A DNA stretch of 64,000 nucleotides from Orthonyx spaldingii (Eukaryota; Chordata; Aves; Passeriformes; Orthonychidae). Position 1 is the first letter of the stretch, and each line of letters begins with the position of its first letter. Below the pieces are notes generated by a model, which made no database searches, was not told the origin of the DNA, and saw nothing but the letters and a program-made list of their open reading frames with translations. The stretch covers positions 434,001 through 498,000 of the forward strand of contig VZTJ01004775.1 of assembly GCA_013397795.1 (NCBI GenBank), given 5' to 3'. A program made the position numbers and the translations under genes. This document shows positions 1 through 10,596 of the stretch, in pieces.

Positions 1-1725
1 AAATGGGGACTATTGCTAATAGCTCAGAAATCCCCTGAATAAAGGCAGAAACTGTTCTGTAAATTTTTTTCATTGATCAATTAGTTTGCTGGTTAGATGG
101 GTGAATGGCCATTAGGTGCCAGGCTTTGACTCAGCTCAAGGTTGTTTGCTATGTAAGCTGAAGCCAATTTTTCCTCTCCCCACAAATAACAAGCTCGGGT
201 TAAGACTCTTCAGCACATTGCCATGTAATGGCATTAAAATAATACACATGTATTTGTGTTGTGGAGTCTTTAAGGTCTAGACCTGAAATTTGAGTTCCCT
301 CAGTTATGCAAATACCAGCAAAAACATTAACCTAGCTGGGAACTACTCTAAGTGGGGTAAAACAACCATTTTACATCCATAGTTCACATTTAGAGATAGC
401 TTTAAATTGCTTTTATAAACAAGAATTTCTAGTTCTACTTCATATTGTTTGACAAGGACATGTAAGAATTTTAGCTTGAACAAAGCTGCACAGGTGCCAC
501 TGCAAGAAATGATCCTTAGTATATGGGATACGTTATGTCATACTACTGATTGAGAATTGCAGGAGGAAAGTATAGATCCTTTAACTTACGTGAGGAAATC
601 AGGAGCTGGCTTCAGAATTGCACATACTTTCCCTTTATATGTTTTGTTGATGAGTTTGTACTATATTTCATTGAAGAGCTGTTCAAATGCTCCCTGAAAT
701 CAGTGGCAAATTATTTCTAAACTTCAGTATTAAGTGCTCAAGCTGCAATGTGTCTTAGTGCTAAATAGTAAAGTATTCTCTGATGTGTTCACCCTGGATG
801 TGTATGTTAAGTGCAAGAGCCCACGCTTATGATAAATTTAGCAGTCCTGTCGATGGATTTGGCTTACATTTACCCAGATGCACTGTATATGCAGCTTATT
901 TTCTTCCATTTTGCTAAACAAATTAGTCAATGAGAAAGCAATACTATGAAGTGCAATCAGCTATGAAAAATAAGAATTATAAATCTATTTGTAGATCCCT
1001 TTCTGCAGAAGAAATCATGATATTATGGCCACTTAAAATGAATTTTGTTTTTGAGGGCCCAGAAACATCAGAAGAACAGAGAACGTTTGAGGTGCTTGAG
1101 AGTTTTCTATACTCCCCGACCTTGTGTTAAAAAGGCTTTGAGAGAGCAGAAACTTTCCTTGTTACAAAGTAAGCCTTTATATTGCATATCATCATTGTTA
1201 TTCTTTATGATCATAATGTAGCTAATATTTAAAAAAATAAATCCGTGAACACCATGAGGTAAGGGAAAAAAGGAAAAATCCAAACAGTTTTAAAAGCCAA
1301 ACTTGCAGAGATTCAGAGATTTATGGAAAGGGAGCACTCTCTGTTTACTGTCAGGAAGCTTTGCCATTAGCTTCAAAGGAAGTTTCGGTAGGTTCTGAAT
1401 GTTTGTAATAGTTATGACTCAATTTATCCAGATAACAGTATCTTTGTTATCTAAAATCTTGGCAGCGCTATGTATTTCAGTGCAGACTATGAGAGATAAC
1501 AATCAACTTCAACTCTCACTGACCCAGGAGGGCTGTGGCATGGCATTTAGTCTTACTTCCTATAATTACATGTAATAAAATTGTGTTGTCATTGATGTTA
1601 TTGTAATTGGTATAAAAAGTTGTTTATAGCAAAATATTACAGATGCAGGCAGTGATTTTCTGCAGGAGTTTGCAGATGGCAAAGCTTGACTCTGGCAGAT
1701 TAGTACTGTCAGAGTATAGTACTTG

Positions 1726-1779
1726 CACAGTACAAGTAAGCTCTAGTTCATAATGCACATGGGAGAAAAAGGCTTGATT
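1726..1779 (+). repeat. Diverged direct repeat, copy 1
   Basis: This segment aligns with 2341-2393 over about 54 nt at roughly 80% identity. Both share AGTTCATAATGCA and GGCTTGATT cores and begin with CA(C/T)AGTAC. Family unknown. Confidence 0.6.
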
Positions 1780-2340
1780 AACAGATTAGAAGCTGCTTTG
1801 GATGCTCAAATGCATGCATGTGCCTGTGTATTTAACAGTATGTATAAACCCAGGACATTTAAAATAAACAGAAACCTAATGGTTTTCATTTTTAAATGGT
1901 TCATTCTTAGTTAAAAGTGTTTTATTCTCTTTTTCGAAGCTTCTGCATTTACTCCATTTGCTCTAAGTTTTCTTAGCCAAGCCAAATCAAGCCAGCTCTG
2001 GATCTGGAGAAGCTAATATTAATGGGAGGGCTGCATGTGTTATACCTCTGGCAGCAGCACAATGTACTTCAGAGGCAGGAGTAAAGTGGGAGAGTCTGGA
2101 AGCTTTGAGTGCTAATCTTTTTACAACCATGGATTTTCTATATAACCACAGGCAAGTCTCTTTGTCTTAATTTCCATCCTTGCACAGGGGAGATACTAGT
2201 ATCAGCTCACGAGGGAACCATGGATATAAGTTAATGTTTGTGACTCAGAGAACAGGCAGAAATTAATAATCATATGACATAGAAGAAGTGGCAGAGATCA
2301 AATACTTAGAGAATTCAAATAAACCTACTGAAGTGTCCTG

Positions 2341-2393
2341 CATAGTACTAGTAAACTCCAGTTCATAATGCATGTGAGCAAATGGGCTTGATT
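2341..2393 (+). repeat. Diverged direct repeat, copy 2
   Basis: Partner of 1726-1779, in the same orientation about 615 nt away. It could be a local duplication or two fragments of one old repeat family. Confidence 0.6.
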
Positions 2394-4998
2394 CAAAGAG
2401 TCTTAGGCCTGGCACAGCTCAGCTCAGCTTAGCATTCTTGCTTTTGGAAATCAAAATCCTGTTCTTCATTTGCTGCTTTACTAGGTGCATGGCTGTGCAC
2501 TCCATGTAGGCTCTCTTTCTCTACCTTCATCTGCTCTTACAAAATAGTCCTTGGAAACCCTTCCTCAGAAGGCGGACATCATCACCTTGTCAATGATCCT
2601 TCCATTTATCTCTTTCCCCACTGGACTAAAGACTTGCTGTTACCATCACTTGACAGCAGTAACAATAAATTACTGGACCAGGCTGTAAGACTGAAAACTG
2701 CGAGAACTGTGTGCACCAAGGAGGTCGTGCAGATACAATTACAAATGGTTTACAGAACCTTCACTTTTCCCACCTCCACTTTTGTTTCTGTGGTGTGATT
2801 CAGTCCTGTTTTGTTGTTTTGTGTTTTAACACTTTATGTAAGTATTGAAATCCAAAAGTCAAGTGAATTTTTTCATAGTGTTCCAAAGGCTTTGGCAGCA
2901 TTATTAAATGTATATATATATATAATTCTTTTCCAGTGAGTTTAATTTTCCATATGCACCAGCCAAAGCTGTTAGGCATAGTGCCCAGCTTATGAGCCAT
3001 TGAAGAAAAGCATGCCTTAAGTTTTTCCAGCTGCTTGTTCAGGATTTTTCAGACCCATGTGGACATTGTCCTTTTGTTGTATTCTGTAAAGAGGCAGACA
3101 AAAGAGAGGCATGGAGTGGTAGATGAAAACTCTTGCTGAGTGGCTTTAGGTTGTGCTTGGTGGCAGAAGGACAGGTTTGGGCTGCTGTTGGGATTTTACA
3201 AGGTACGTAAATGTGCCAAAGTTGTTTTCTTTTTTTTTTTATGGTCTGCTTCAATTGAATTTAAGGAAACAGCATGTTCATGCAGCTTCATCCTAGCATA
3301 CTGACATGGATTTCTCTCCAGGCAGCTTACAGCAGATTTAAACCATCTCTCATTTTTACTCCCACTCTGAAGGCAGGTGAGTTATGTAAGCCTCAAAAGA
3401 AAAAGCAGAACCTTGTCCACCGCTTGCCTACACCATTTGGTACTGCAAAAGCCCAAGCAATTAACACTAGCTAATTAACTTTATCTGACTACTACACTGA
3501 GATGGCCTCAATTTTTAGAGGTGTTTACGTAGTTGATTTCCCCTGTTTTCAATAAGAATTAGCCAGCTTAATACCCTTAAAAATTAAGCCTTTCTTAGCT
3601 ATAGGTACTCCAATATAATCTCTTTTCCCTCTCTCATGCAATCCGTGTGCCTAAATTATAAACATCAAATCCCTGCAGACCAACATTTACTGAAAATTTT
3701 CCTTGAATGGCACTATATTTGCTGGTGTGTGAAAGACAACATGAACAGGCACTCCAGAGAAATGGGTTATTGGGAATATTTGGGGGCAGACAGGATATGT
3801 GTAATGTGTATTAAGAGAAAACAGAGTGTGATAGCTTACTATGTAAAAGGCAGATTTTGCTAAATTGAATAAGAGATTCTGATTATTTTTTTCTTAAATG
3901 ACCCAACAAATGTTGCTACTATGGGGAAACTTGCACCTATAAGGGTAAGTATCAGTCAAGACCTTGCACCCCAACCTCCTTCATTTATCATGACACCCCT
4001 GGTTGCAATAGTTCTTTACCACTTTGTAAATGTGCTCTCAGAGCTCAGCCAGGGTCCCATCCAGAGAGCTGAACAGCAGGCTTTCTTCTTATGCTAGTGT
4101 CTCTACCAACCCAAGAAGATCTGATGGAGTTGACAGCTGGAAGGCAATTCTTGTTGCTGTTCCATTTCTTTGTTATCGCTTGCATGTGGGAAGGGAGAGG
4201 CAGTGATTTGTTCTACCATATGAGAAATATCTTCCTGGGAGCCAGTGCCAACCTTGGCAGCTAGGGAGGAGGTATGATAAAATGGCAACAGCTGCATGTG
4301 ACTTTATGTTCTCACAGGGCCCTTGACAGAACTTTGTGATCTTGCACACGCCTTACAGACTGATAGCATTAAAAACAGCATCTCCATAGAAGTAACATGC
4401 TTAGTTTTGGCTCTAGTTCACGTTCATTAGTTATAATTCATGTGTCTTTGACTTCCTCAGGAGTCATCACCATCTTATGATTGAAGATACTTTCACTATG
4501 GAATTGACAGGAAGGATATTTGTCTTTTAATCATTACTACCAAACTGTCTGATGAGTATGTTCTCACTTCTCACAGAAGAAAAACAGCCTGGCACAGAAA
4601 CTGCAAAGGATACCAGCATGTCTGCCCTCCTTCCCAGTCAAGAAACACAGACAGAAATGTCTGGAAAAGGAACCAGCATTGACATTGCTCCTCACTAGTC
4701 CTTTTCTGTACCCCCAGGGCTGAGAAAGTTAAAGCCCATTCATGGTCAGATCTTCATGACTTTCTCAGGGAAGAACCTCTGCAACTGTGCAATAAACAGA
4801 GATATGCTGAACAGTTGTGGAGACACAGAACTAGGCATCTAAGAGAGGGATCTTCAAAAAGGGACACAGTAAGTGGGATGTTGTTTACCAGTAGAAAATG
4901 GCAGGAAGAGGAGCAGCTGCCCGGCTCTGGTCCTTGAAAAAAGCTATATACCTAGTTCAGTGACAGTGATAAGGCAATTGTGTCTGCTCCAGATACTG

Positions 4999-5446
4999 GA
5001 GTGAGTCCAATAAAGAGACATTAAGATGAATAAGTGATTGGAGCATCTGTTGTACAAGCAGAGACTGAGAGAGCTGGGACTGCTCAGCCTGAAGAAGTGA
5101 AGGCTTATGGGGAATCTTAGCAAAATGTATGAACACCTGAAGGAAGGTTGTAAAGAAGAGAGAGCCAGAATCTTTCAGGTGGTACCCAGAAAAAGGGTAA
5201 AAGTGAAGGGGAACAAATTAAGAAATATCAAATTTCATCTAACCACAGCAAAAAATGTTTACAATGAGGGTTGTCAGACAGAGTAGGTTTTCTAGAAAGA
5301 TTGTGGCATATATATATGGAGGTATTAAAAAAAATAGACATAGTCCTGGGTGAGTCAGTGCAGTTGACTCTGCTTTTGGGTGGTAGTCCTTGGACTACAC
5401 AGTCTCCAGGGGTGCCTTTCTATCTCAACAATTCTATGATTCTGTG
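4999..5446 (+). mobile_element. CR1 LINE 3' fragment
   Basis: The segment shows recognisable CR1 3'-end landmarks in order: GAGTGAGTCC near the start, GACTGAGAGAGCTGGGACTG, CTCAGCCTGAAGAAG, and the terminal AATTCTATGATTCTGTG tail. It is 5'-truncated and diverged, with no intact reading frame. It lies downstream of NRXN3 in the antisense orientation to the gene. Confidence 0.85.
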
Positions 5447-7015
5447 GTGAGCCAAAGACATACAGTAATTCCAAACCTTTTAGGCAGCAATGAAATATCC
5501 TTTCTGACATTTTCATTTAGCCTAAGAAATAAAATGGTCATTAGGTGACAGACAAAATGAGAAAAAGCATGACTATAGCCAGAGGATTAGGGTAAGTCTG
5601 TTTGAAATTTCTCACTTCACATTACTTCATAATGATATGAAGTATAGCAGGTATTGAGAGAAGTACTGAGGAAAAAAAATATTTTTTCAGAACACCAACC
5701 ACTTGGTGATAAGGAAATATTCTGCAATAATAGAGGAGATATTTAGGTAGAGACCTAGATCTCCCATGTGCCAACTGACTGCTCTAGTACTGGAAATATT
5801 AGGTACCAGTCAGCACTCGCAAATTTAATGATTTTGGGAGGGTAATGGATGAAGATTAGACCAGAACCTGTGGGTTTGATACTTGTGAGAATCTGTAAGT
5901 TATTAGAACATGAATCACAAAAGAATTGAAAAGAGTAAAAGAACCACACATGTATATATACATACATAGTCTCAGCTATGAAAATGTGAGCAAAAACAAT
6001 GTAGAAGATCAGAGGTAATACCTGAACAATAATTTTATCCTAAGTCGAATTTGGTTGTAAATGAAACCTGTGGAAAACACTGCTCAGACGACCTATGGAT
6101 TCCACCTAGGGGAAAAGAAAGGTGAAGTCATCCTCCCTTGAAAATGAAAGGGCTGTGAAATGCTCATTTGGCCAACCTCCAGATACCTGTAAAAAGTAAA
6201 AAACCTTGCAGATAGCTTGGAAAATTCGAACCTGACAAAATCCCACACTACTACTGTGAACTGAAGTTCCACACAACTTGCTAACAAGACAGGATATTGG
6301 CAATTTTGCATGATGGCCAGAATCAGATTAGAATGCCCAGTAGGACAAGGAACACTCAGTACCATGGTTGGGGGTTTGGAACCCTCAGGGTCTACTTGGA
6401 ATGAAGTCAACACTCAGACCATCAACTTTAGGTGCCCAAGTCTGATCCCTAGCACCTAGCACCCAAAATATATAAACTATGTTCTTTAAGTAGTACGTGC
6501 AAGGTGATAGATAAATTCAGAGGACCTAAGCTAGATCCTCATATAAAATGACGTAAACATTTTTCCTGCATCAAATTAGCTATCTAAATCCCCAAAAGAC
6601 TTCAGCTGCTGCAGCACATCAAACATAGACTCCTAGCCAAAGAGGAATCCAGAATCCCATAAACATCATGGAAAGAGCTACACACTTCAAAGGAAGCACA
6701 TAAGAAAGGCCATACTAAGTCAATGTTCTAGGTATGCTTTTATCTGAGAAACCCATATTCCAAAGAACTGCCCCACTGAGGTGGTGGGAGTGGTATGAGA
6801 TATCCTCCAGACTCAAGTTTAATTTATATCCCTGCAAAGGAAAGAAATAAGGTTCATTGGACTAACAGAAGAATGCAAACGTGAACATGATTCTGTAATT
6901 TGGAGGCTAGACACTCCCCTGGGATGGGAGATACTTACATTACAAAATATTTTCACCTTTAAAGGTCTGGAATTTCCCTGAAGTCTTTCAGAAATAAAAA
7001 ACACAGCAACATCCA
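5447..7015. other. Intergenic flank, no gene seen
   Basis: AT-rich sequence between the CR1 copy and the NRXN3 polyadenylation site. Open frames here (for example minus 6093-6413) lack family features and look like chance. The strip just below 7016 holds the GU-rich downstream element of the poly(A) site. Confidence 0.5.
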
Positions 7016-7033
7016 TGGTTTTGGGAAGAACAT

Positions 7034-7039
7034 TTTATT
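7034..7039 (-). promoter_or_regulatory. Polyadenylation signal AATAAA for NRXN3
   Basis: On the minus strand AATAAA is followed about 18 nt later by a CA (7017-7016) and then a GU-rich run (TGGATGTTGCTGTGTTTTTT), the classic layout of hexamer, cleavage site and downstream element. It is the best such arrangement seen below the stop codon. Confidence 0.65.
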
Positions 7040-7497
7040 GCTAAGCATATCTTTAAACAAAATGCAACTAAGAAAAGAAAAATAATCAAAAAGAAGAAGA
7101 AAAAGAAAGGAAAAAAAAGCAATAACATCACGATAACTCAAATAAAAATTTTCCAGGTTGTCCATAAAGCAACAGGGATATGGTAGAAGCCCACATACAG
7201 AAATGCACATGTTCCCAAAAACTGTCCAATAGAAACTTACACAAAAAAGGAAAGTGTAAATATTTTTCCTTTAACTTAAAAAAGGAAAGCAAAACGGAAA
7301 GGAAGAAAGAAAGCAGGAAATCATTTCACAAGACTCCAAGACTCCAAGAACAGCAATCTTTTACAGACATCAAGATATAATCAACTTTATATAGTTTCGG
7401 CCAGTTAAGTCATCTAAAATCGTGCTTTCATAGCTTTTTAAAACCTGTCTTTTTTTTTCTTTTTAGTATAAAAAATAAAAAAGAAAAAAGCTCAACC

Positions 7498-7540
7498 TCA
7501 CACGCGCACACGCACCACACACACGCACACATACACGCAC
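7498..7540. repeat. CA-rich microsatellite in the 3' UTR
   Basis: An imperfect (CA)n with interspersed CG steps on the plus strand, so GU-rich in the NRXN3 mRNA. Its 7517-7529 segment is a perfect 13-nt reverse complement of 7616-7628. Confidence 0.85.
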
Positions 7541-7976
7541 TGAAAATATTTGTTAACATTAAAGGGTCTTCTCTACATGTTTGAGAAGACAGGTTCTTTT
7601 GAATTTAAGTTCCCATGTGCGTGTGTGTATCTGATGACACTTCTTCAAAGTCAAATATTCATGCGACTTATAAAGACCAGCAAGAGTAGATTTCTAAACC
7701 TAAACAGCTGATTAGTTTTCATCCGCATACAGCAAAAGTGTTCATTTCTGATATCCCAGGGTTCTTAACCCTTCTTGGTTTTTGTTTCCCTCTCTGTCTC
7801 TCTCTCCCTCATTTACTTTTCTTGCACATGATAGGCATGGCCGTCAAACCACCTCACTATTGTTCTGTACAGTAAGATAATCCTGTTCACAATAACTAGG
7901 AAAATGTAGAAACCAAACGACCAAATTAAATAAGTTAAATAAAACATAAGACATTCCCAATTTAACCATAAAATAG

Positions 7977-7984
7977 TATATACA
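7977..7984 (-). promoter_or_regulatory. Pumilio-type element in the 3' UTR
   Basis: The minus strand reads TGTATATA, which matches the PUM1/PUM2 consensus UGUANAUA. Such elements promote mRNA repression. A single octamer in AT-rich DNA can arise by chance. Confidence 0.35.
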
Positions 7985-9670
7985 CCATCAGGGTATCCAT
8001 ATAGAAATTATACTAGCAAAAAAATAGTAGTAAAATATGTAAACAAAATTTCTGATTTGTTTTTGACACAGGTAACTGTGACAAAGCTAAAACACACACT
8101 CCCTTCACATTTTAATTATTGTTTTTGTTGTCTATTTCTTTTTACTCTGTTCTTCAAGAACATTCTCATTCTGCATTAAGACCATAACAGAACTTCTGTT
8201 CCAGCCATCCCATCAAACATACCATGATAAATATATCTGTGTGTATATATATATTATATTATTAAATTAATTTTACTTTATTATTTTTTGTGTGTCACAG
8301 CAGCTTTATTTATTTTCTTTTATATAAAAGAGAAGGAAAAGGGAGTATAGGGCAAATGGAAAGACAGAGATGATCTGAAATGTCAAGCTACAAAATTAAA
8401 ATATTACATATGAAAACCAGTTATACGCCAAAAAAACGATGTATTTTGCATTCTTTTACAAGTGTTTCACTTTTCTGACATTTATTGGTCTTGTCATAAG
8501 TTGAACTCCAGTAGTGTCTTTCTGATCTCTTTATTGAACTGATTTATTATTATTTTTTGCATGCATTGCAATGTCACAGAACCAGAACCCAGAGGAAGGC
8601 TCCTTTATTTTTGCACAGTATATTCAGCTCAGAATGGTTAATAACTTTTAAGCATTCTTTTTTGAATCTCCAAATCCCGTTAACCATACTTTGGTTGTCT
8701 AATGCACACTAAGTGCTATACTCAAATAAAGCCAATGACTGATCAGAACTGACCCAAACTCATCTTCTCTTCAGTTCAGTTGCAAATACTGGAGCCAGAT
8801 CCAAGAGAACCAGCTTTTCACGACAATTTTCCTCAGCACCACTCATCAGACACTTTCACTGCATTGTTAGCAAACAATTTACTGCAAGATGACAGATTCT
8901 AGAGACAGTACAACCAGATATGCAGAGTAAACACCGTGGGTAGCTTTTGAGTTCATATGTGGTAATAGTCTCTCTTTATTTATTATGGACTTTTTTTTCC
9001 GAGATTTCTTCTCAAGTCATGTCCTGGTTCACCCCCACACCATTCCACACCATTCCCTCCCTCACCCAAAAGTAATCAAAGAAACCAAACAAAAAGCAAC
9101 CCAAGAAACAGAACAAAACCAAACCAAAAAATCAACAATCTCCAAAATCATTTATTCCCCTCCTCCAATCTCGAAAAATTATATGTATGCTGGACACGAC
9201 CAGATCAGTTTGTTCAATATTTCTTTGTTGTTTAATAATGTTTGTACTTTTTTCTTTTTCCTTTCTTTTTTTTTTTTTTTTAATAAGTAAACTGAAAAAT
9301 TATCGATACAGTCAGGGATCACGAACATTGTTAAAGACTCACTTGGAGATATGAAACAAGTAAGCCATGAAGTCTTCTACCTTTGCAGAAAGTTCAGCGG
9401 AGGAGGAGATTTGGAGATGTCCGAGTTCACTAACAGAGCAGAGCTGTGCGCGCCATCTCCAGAACGCTAAGTGTGCTTTATAATACATTAGGGCAAAGTT
9501 TGCTGACTCCAAGTGATGACTTAGACATTAACAGTCACTGCTGAAATTTTTTCCCATACTTTTTCCCACAAACGATATCTCCCAATCATCTCGTTCGCTG
9601 CAATGGTTCTCATATCTCAGTTAAATCTCATTAAGTATTTATGTATTTATATATAAATAAGTATTCTTTT

Positions 9671-10596
9671 TTACACATAATACTCTTTGTCCTTGTTTTT
9701 CTGCTTCTTGTGGCCGCTCTTTGAGCTCTGCTGCTTCTCCTTCACGAGCGTGCCGTTGCTCTGGGCTGAGTTGCTGATGTAGTTCCGCGTCTCGTCCACC
9801 TGATAGGACCCCTCGTCCCTGTTCCTGTACTTGTACATGGCATACAGGAGGATGAGGATGCAGAGGGCAGCAGCAGCCACAATGCCGACGACCATCCCCG
9901 TTGTGCTGCTCGACTCACGGACCACCTCTGAGGCCCCCGGAACCCGTCTGATTCCCGGCTCCGTGGGGTTTGCTGTGGGCACATTACGGAACATGGGGGA
10001 AGTGATTAGCGGGCTCTTCAGCTTTGTGCTGTCTAGCTCATAGGCAGTGGGCAACGGAAGCAAGACTATGTCAGGCTGGGGTTTGAGCTCACGGTTATTC
10101 ATTTTGCCGGCTGGCAATTTGGGAACCATCCCAGTCGAGGACGAAGCTGTGGAGCGGATCAGCTCAGGGGACAAAGACGTGGTAGTAGTCCTACCAGTTT
10201 CGGAGACTTTGTTAGGTCTAAAGTCCTTGGATTCCCACTTGGGTGCGTGTGCTTTGTAGCCACCTTCGAAGATTGAAGTGGAAAGACTCTTATCTGTTAC
10301 CAAGGAGAAGGTGGTGTAAAAATCTTCATCATCAGTAGGGGGTAGGTTAGAGTCAAATGTTTCCCCTGAGCCATACCCAGATATCACCAAGCCATCATCA
10401 TCACAACCATCGCTGCCTTGGTCCGACAAGCAAGGTAACCCCGCCTCAGAGGTCATGGACAGGGAATCTTTGGTGGTCTCAATAATGGTGAGGAGGGGGC
10501 GAAAGGTAGGGGGAAGTGTAATGAAAGGTGCACGAGTAGCAATAGGAGGAATATCTAAAGGGTCTTCTACAAGTAGAGGGATAACTAATTCACCTC
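9671..10596 (-). CDS. NRXN3: Neurexin-3 terminal coding exon (SS5 long insert, transmembrane helix, cytoplasmic tail)
   Basis: Neurexins are presynaptic adhesion receptors that bind neuroligins, LRRTMs and cerebellins and organise release sites. The exon starts after a pyrimidine-rich acceptor (AG at 10597-10598) with a codon split 1+2, and encodes 308 residues to a TAA at 9671-9673. Residues 1-208 are the SS5 insert: two cysteines (56, 65), an acidic stretch with SGYGSGE (73-79), then a Ser/Thr/Pro-rich stalk. From residue 209 (ANPTEPGIRRVPG) comes the constant membrane-proximal stalk, a transmembrane helix at about 235-255 (MVVGIVAAAALCILILL core), a basic stop-transfer segment (KYRNR) that in neurexins binds protein 4.1, and a 53-residue tail ending in the class II PDZ ligand EYYV, the CASK/Mint site. 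ANPTEPGIRRVPG and the SSKSGHKKQKNK tail fit NRXN3. NRXN1 as I recall it has NPTRAGGREPYPG and a KSSNKNKKNK tail. The insert is specific to NRXN3. The frame is intact and the identification is very secure. Confidence 0.97.
9973..9974 (-). promoter_or_regulatory. NRXN3: Internal alternative splice acceptor that skips the whole SS5 insert
   Basis: The minus strand reads GTGCCCACAG then CAAACCCC, so the exon would begin at 9972. This removes exactly 624 nt (208 codons) and makes EPST-ANPTEPG, the short membrane-bound form shared across neurexins. It is phase 1, as required by the donor at 46395. Confidence 0.8.
10294..10295 (-). promoter_or_regulatory. NRXN3: Internal alternative splice acceptor in the terminal exon (DKSLSTS form)
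   Basis: A pyrimidine-containing stretch ends in AACAG, so the exon would begin at 10293. This removes 303 nt (101 codons) and is phase 1, giving EPST joined to DKSLSTSIFEGG at residue 102. I recall mammalian NRXN3 isoforms with exactly this junction, which makes it likely functional. Confidence 0.7.

Larger units (their letters stand above)
1..4998. other. 3' flanking intergenic DNA, no gene seen
   Basis: AT-rich sequence downstream of NRXN3. Only short, unconvincing open frames occur on either strand. No tRNA, exon or family-level similarity was recognised. It contains one diverged direct-repeat pair (1726-1779 and 2341-2393). Confidence 0.6.
7016..9670 (-). other. NRXN3: NRXN3 3' untranslated region
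   Basis: About 2.65 kb of AT-rich sequence follows the stop codon, with many homopolymer runs, several minus-strand AATAAA hexamers (for example 8277-8282) that could give shorter ends, a purine/pyrimidine-alternating CA/TG tract and a Pumilio-type octamer. No open frame of interest lies on either strand. The end is set by the polyadenylation signal at 7034-7039. The exact cleavage point near 7016 is inferred, and longer UTR forms are possible. Confidence 0.75.
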
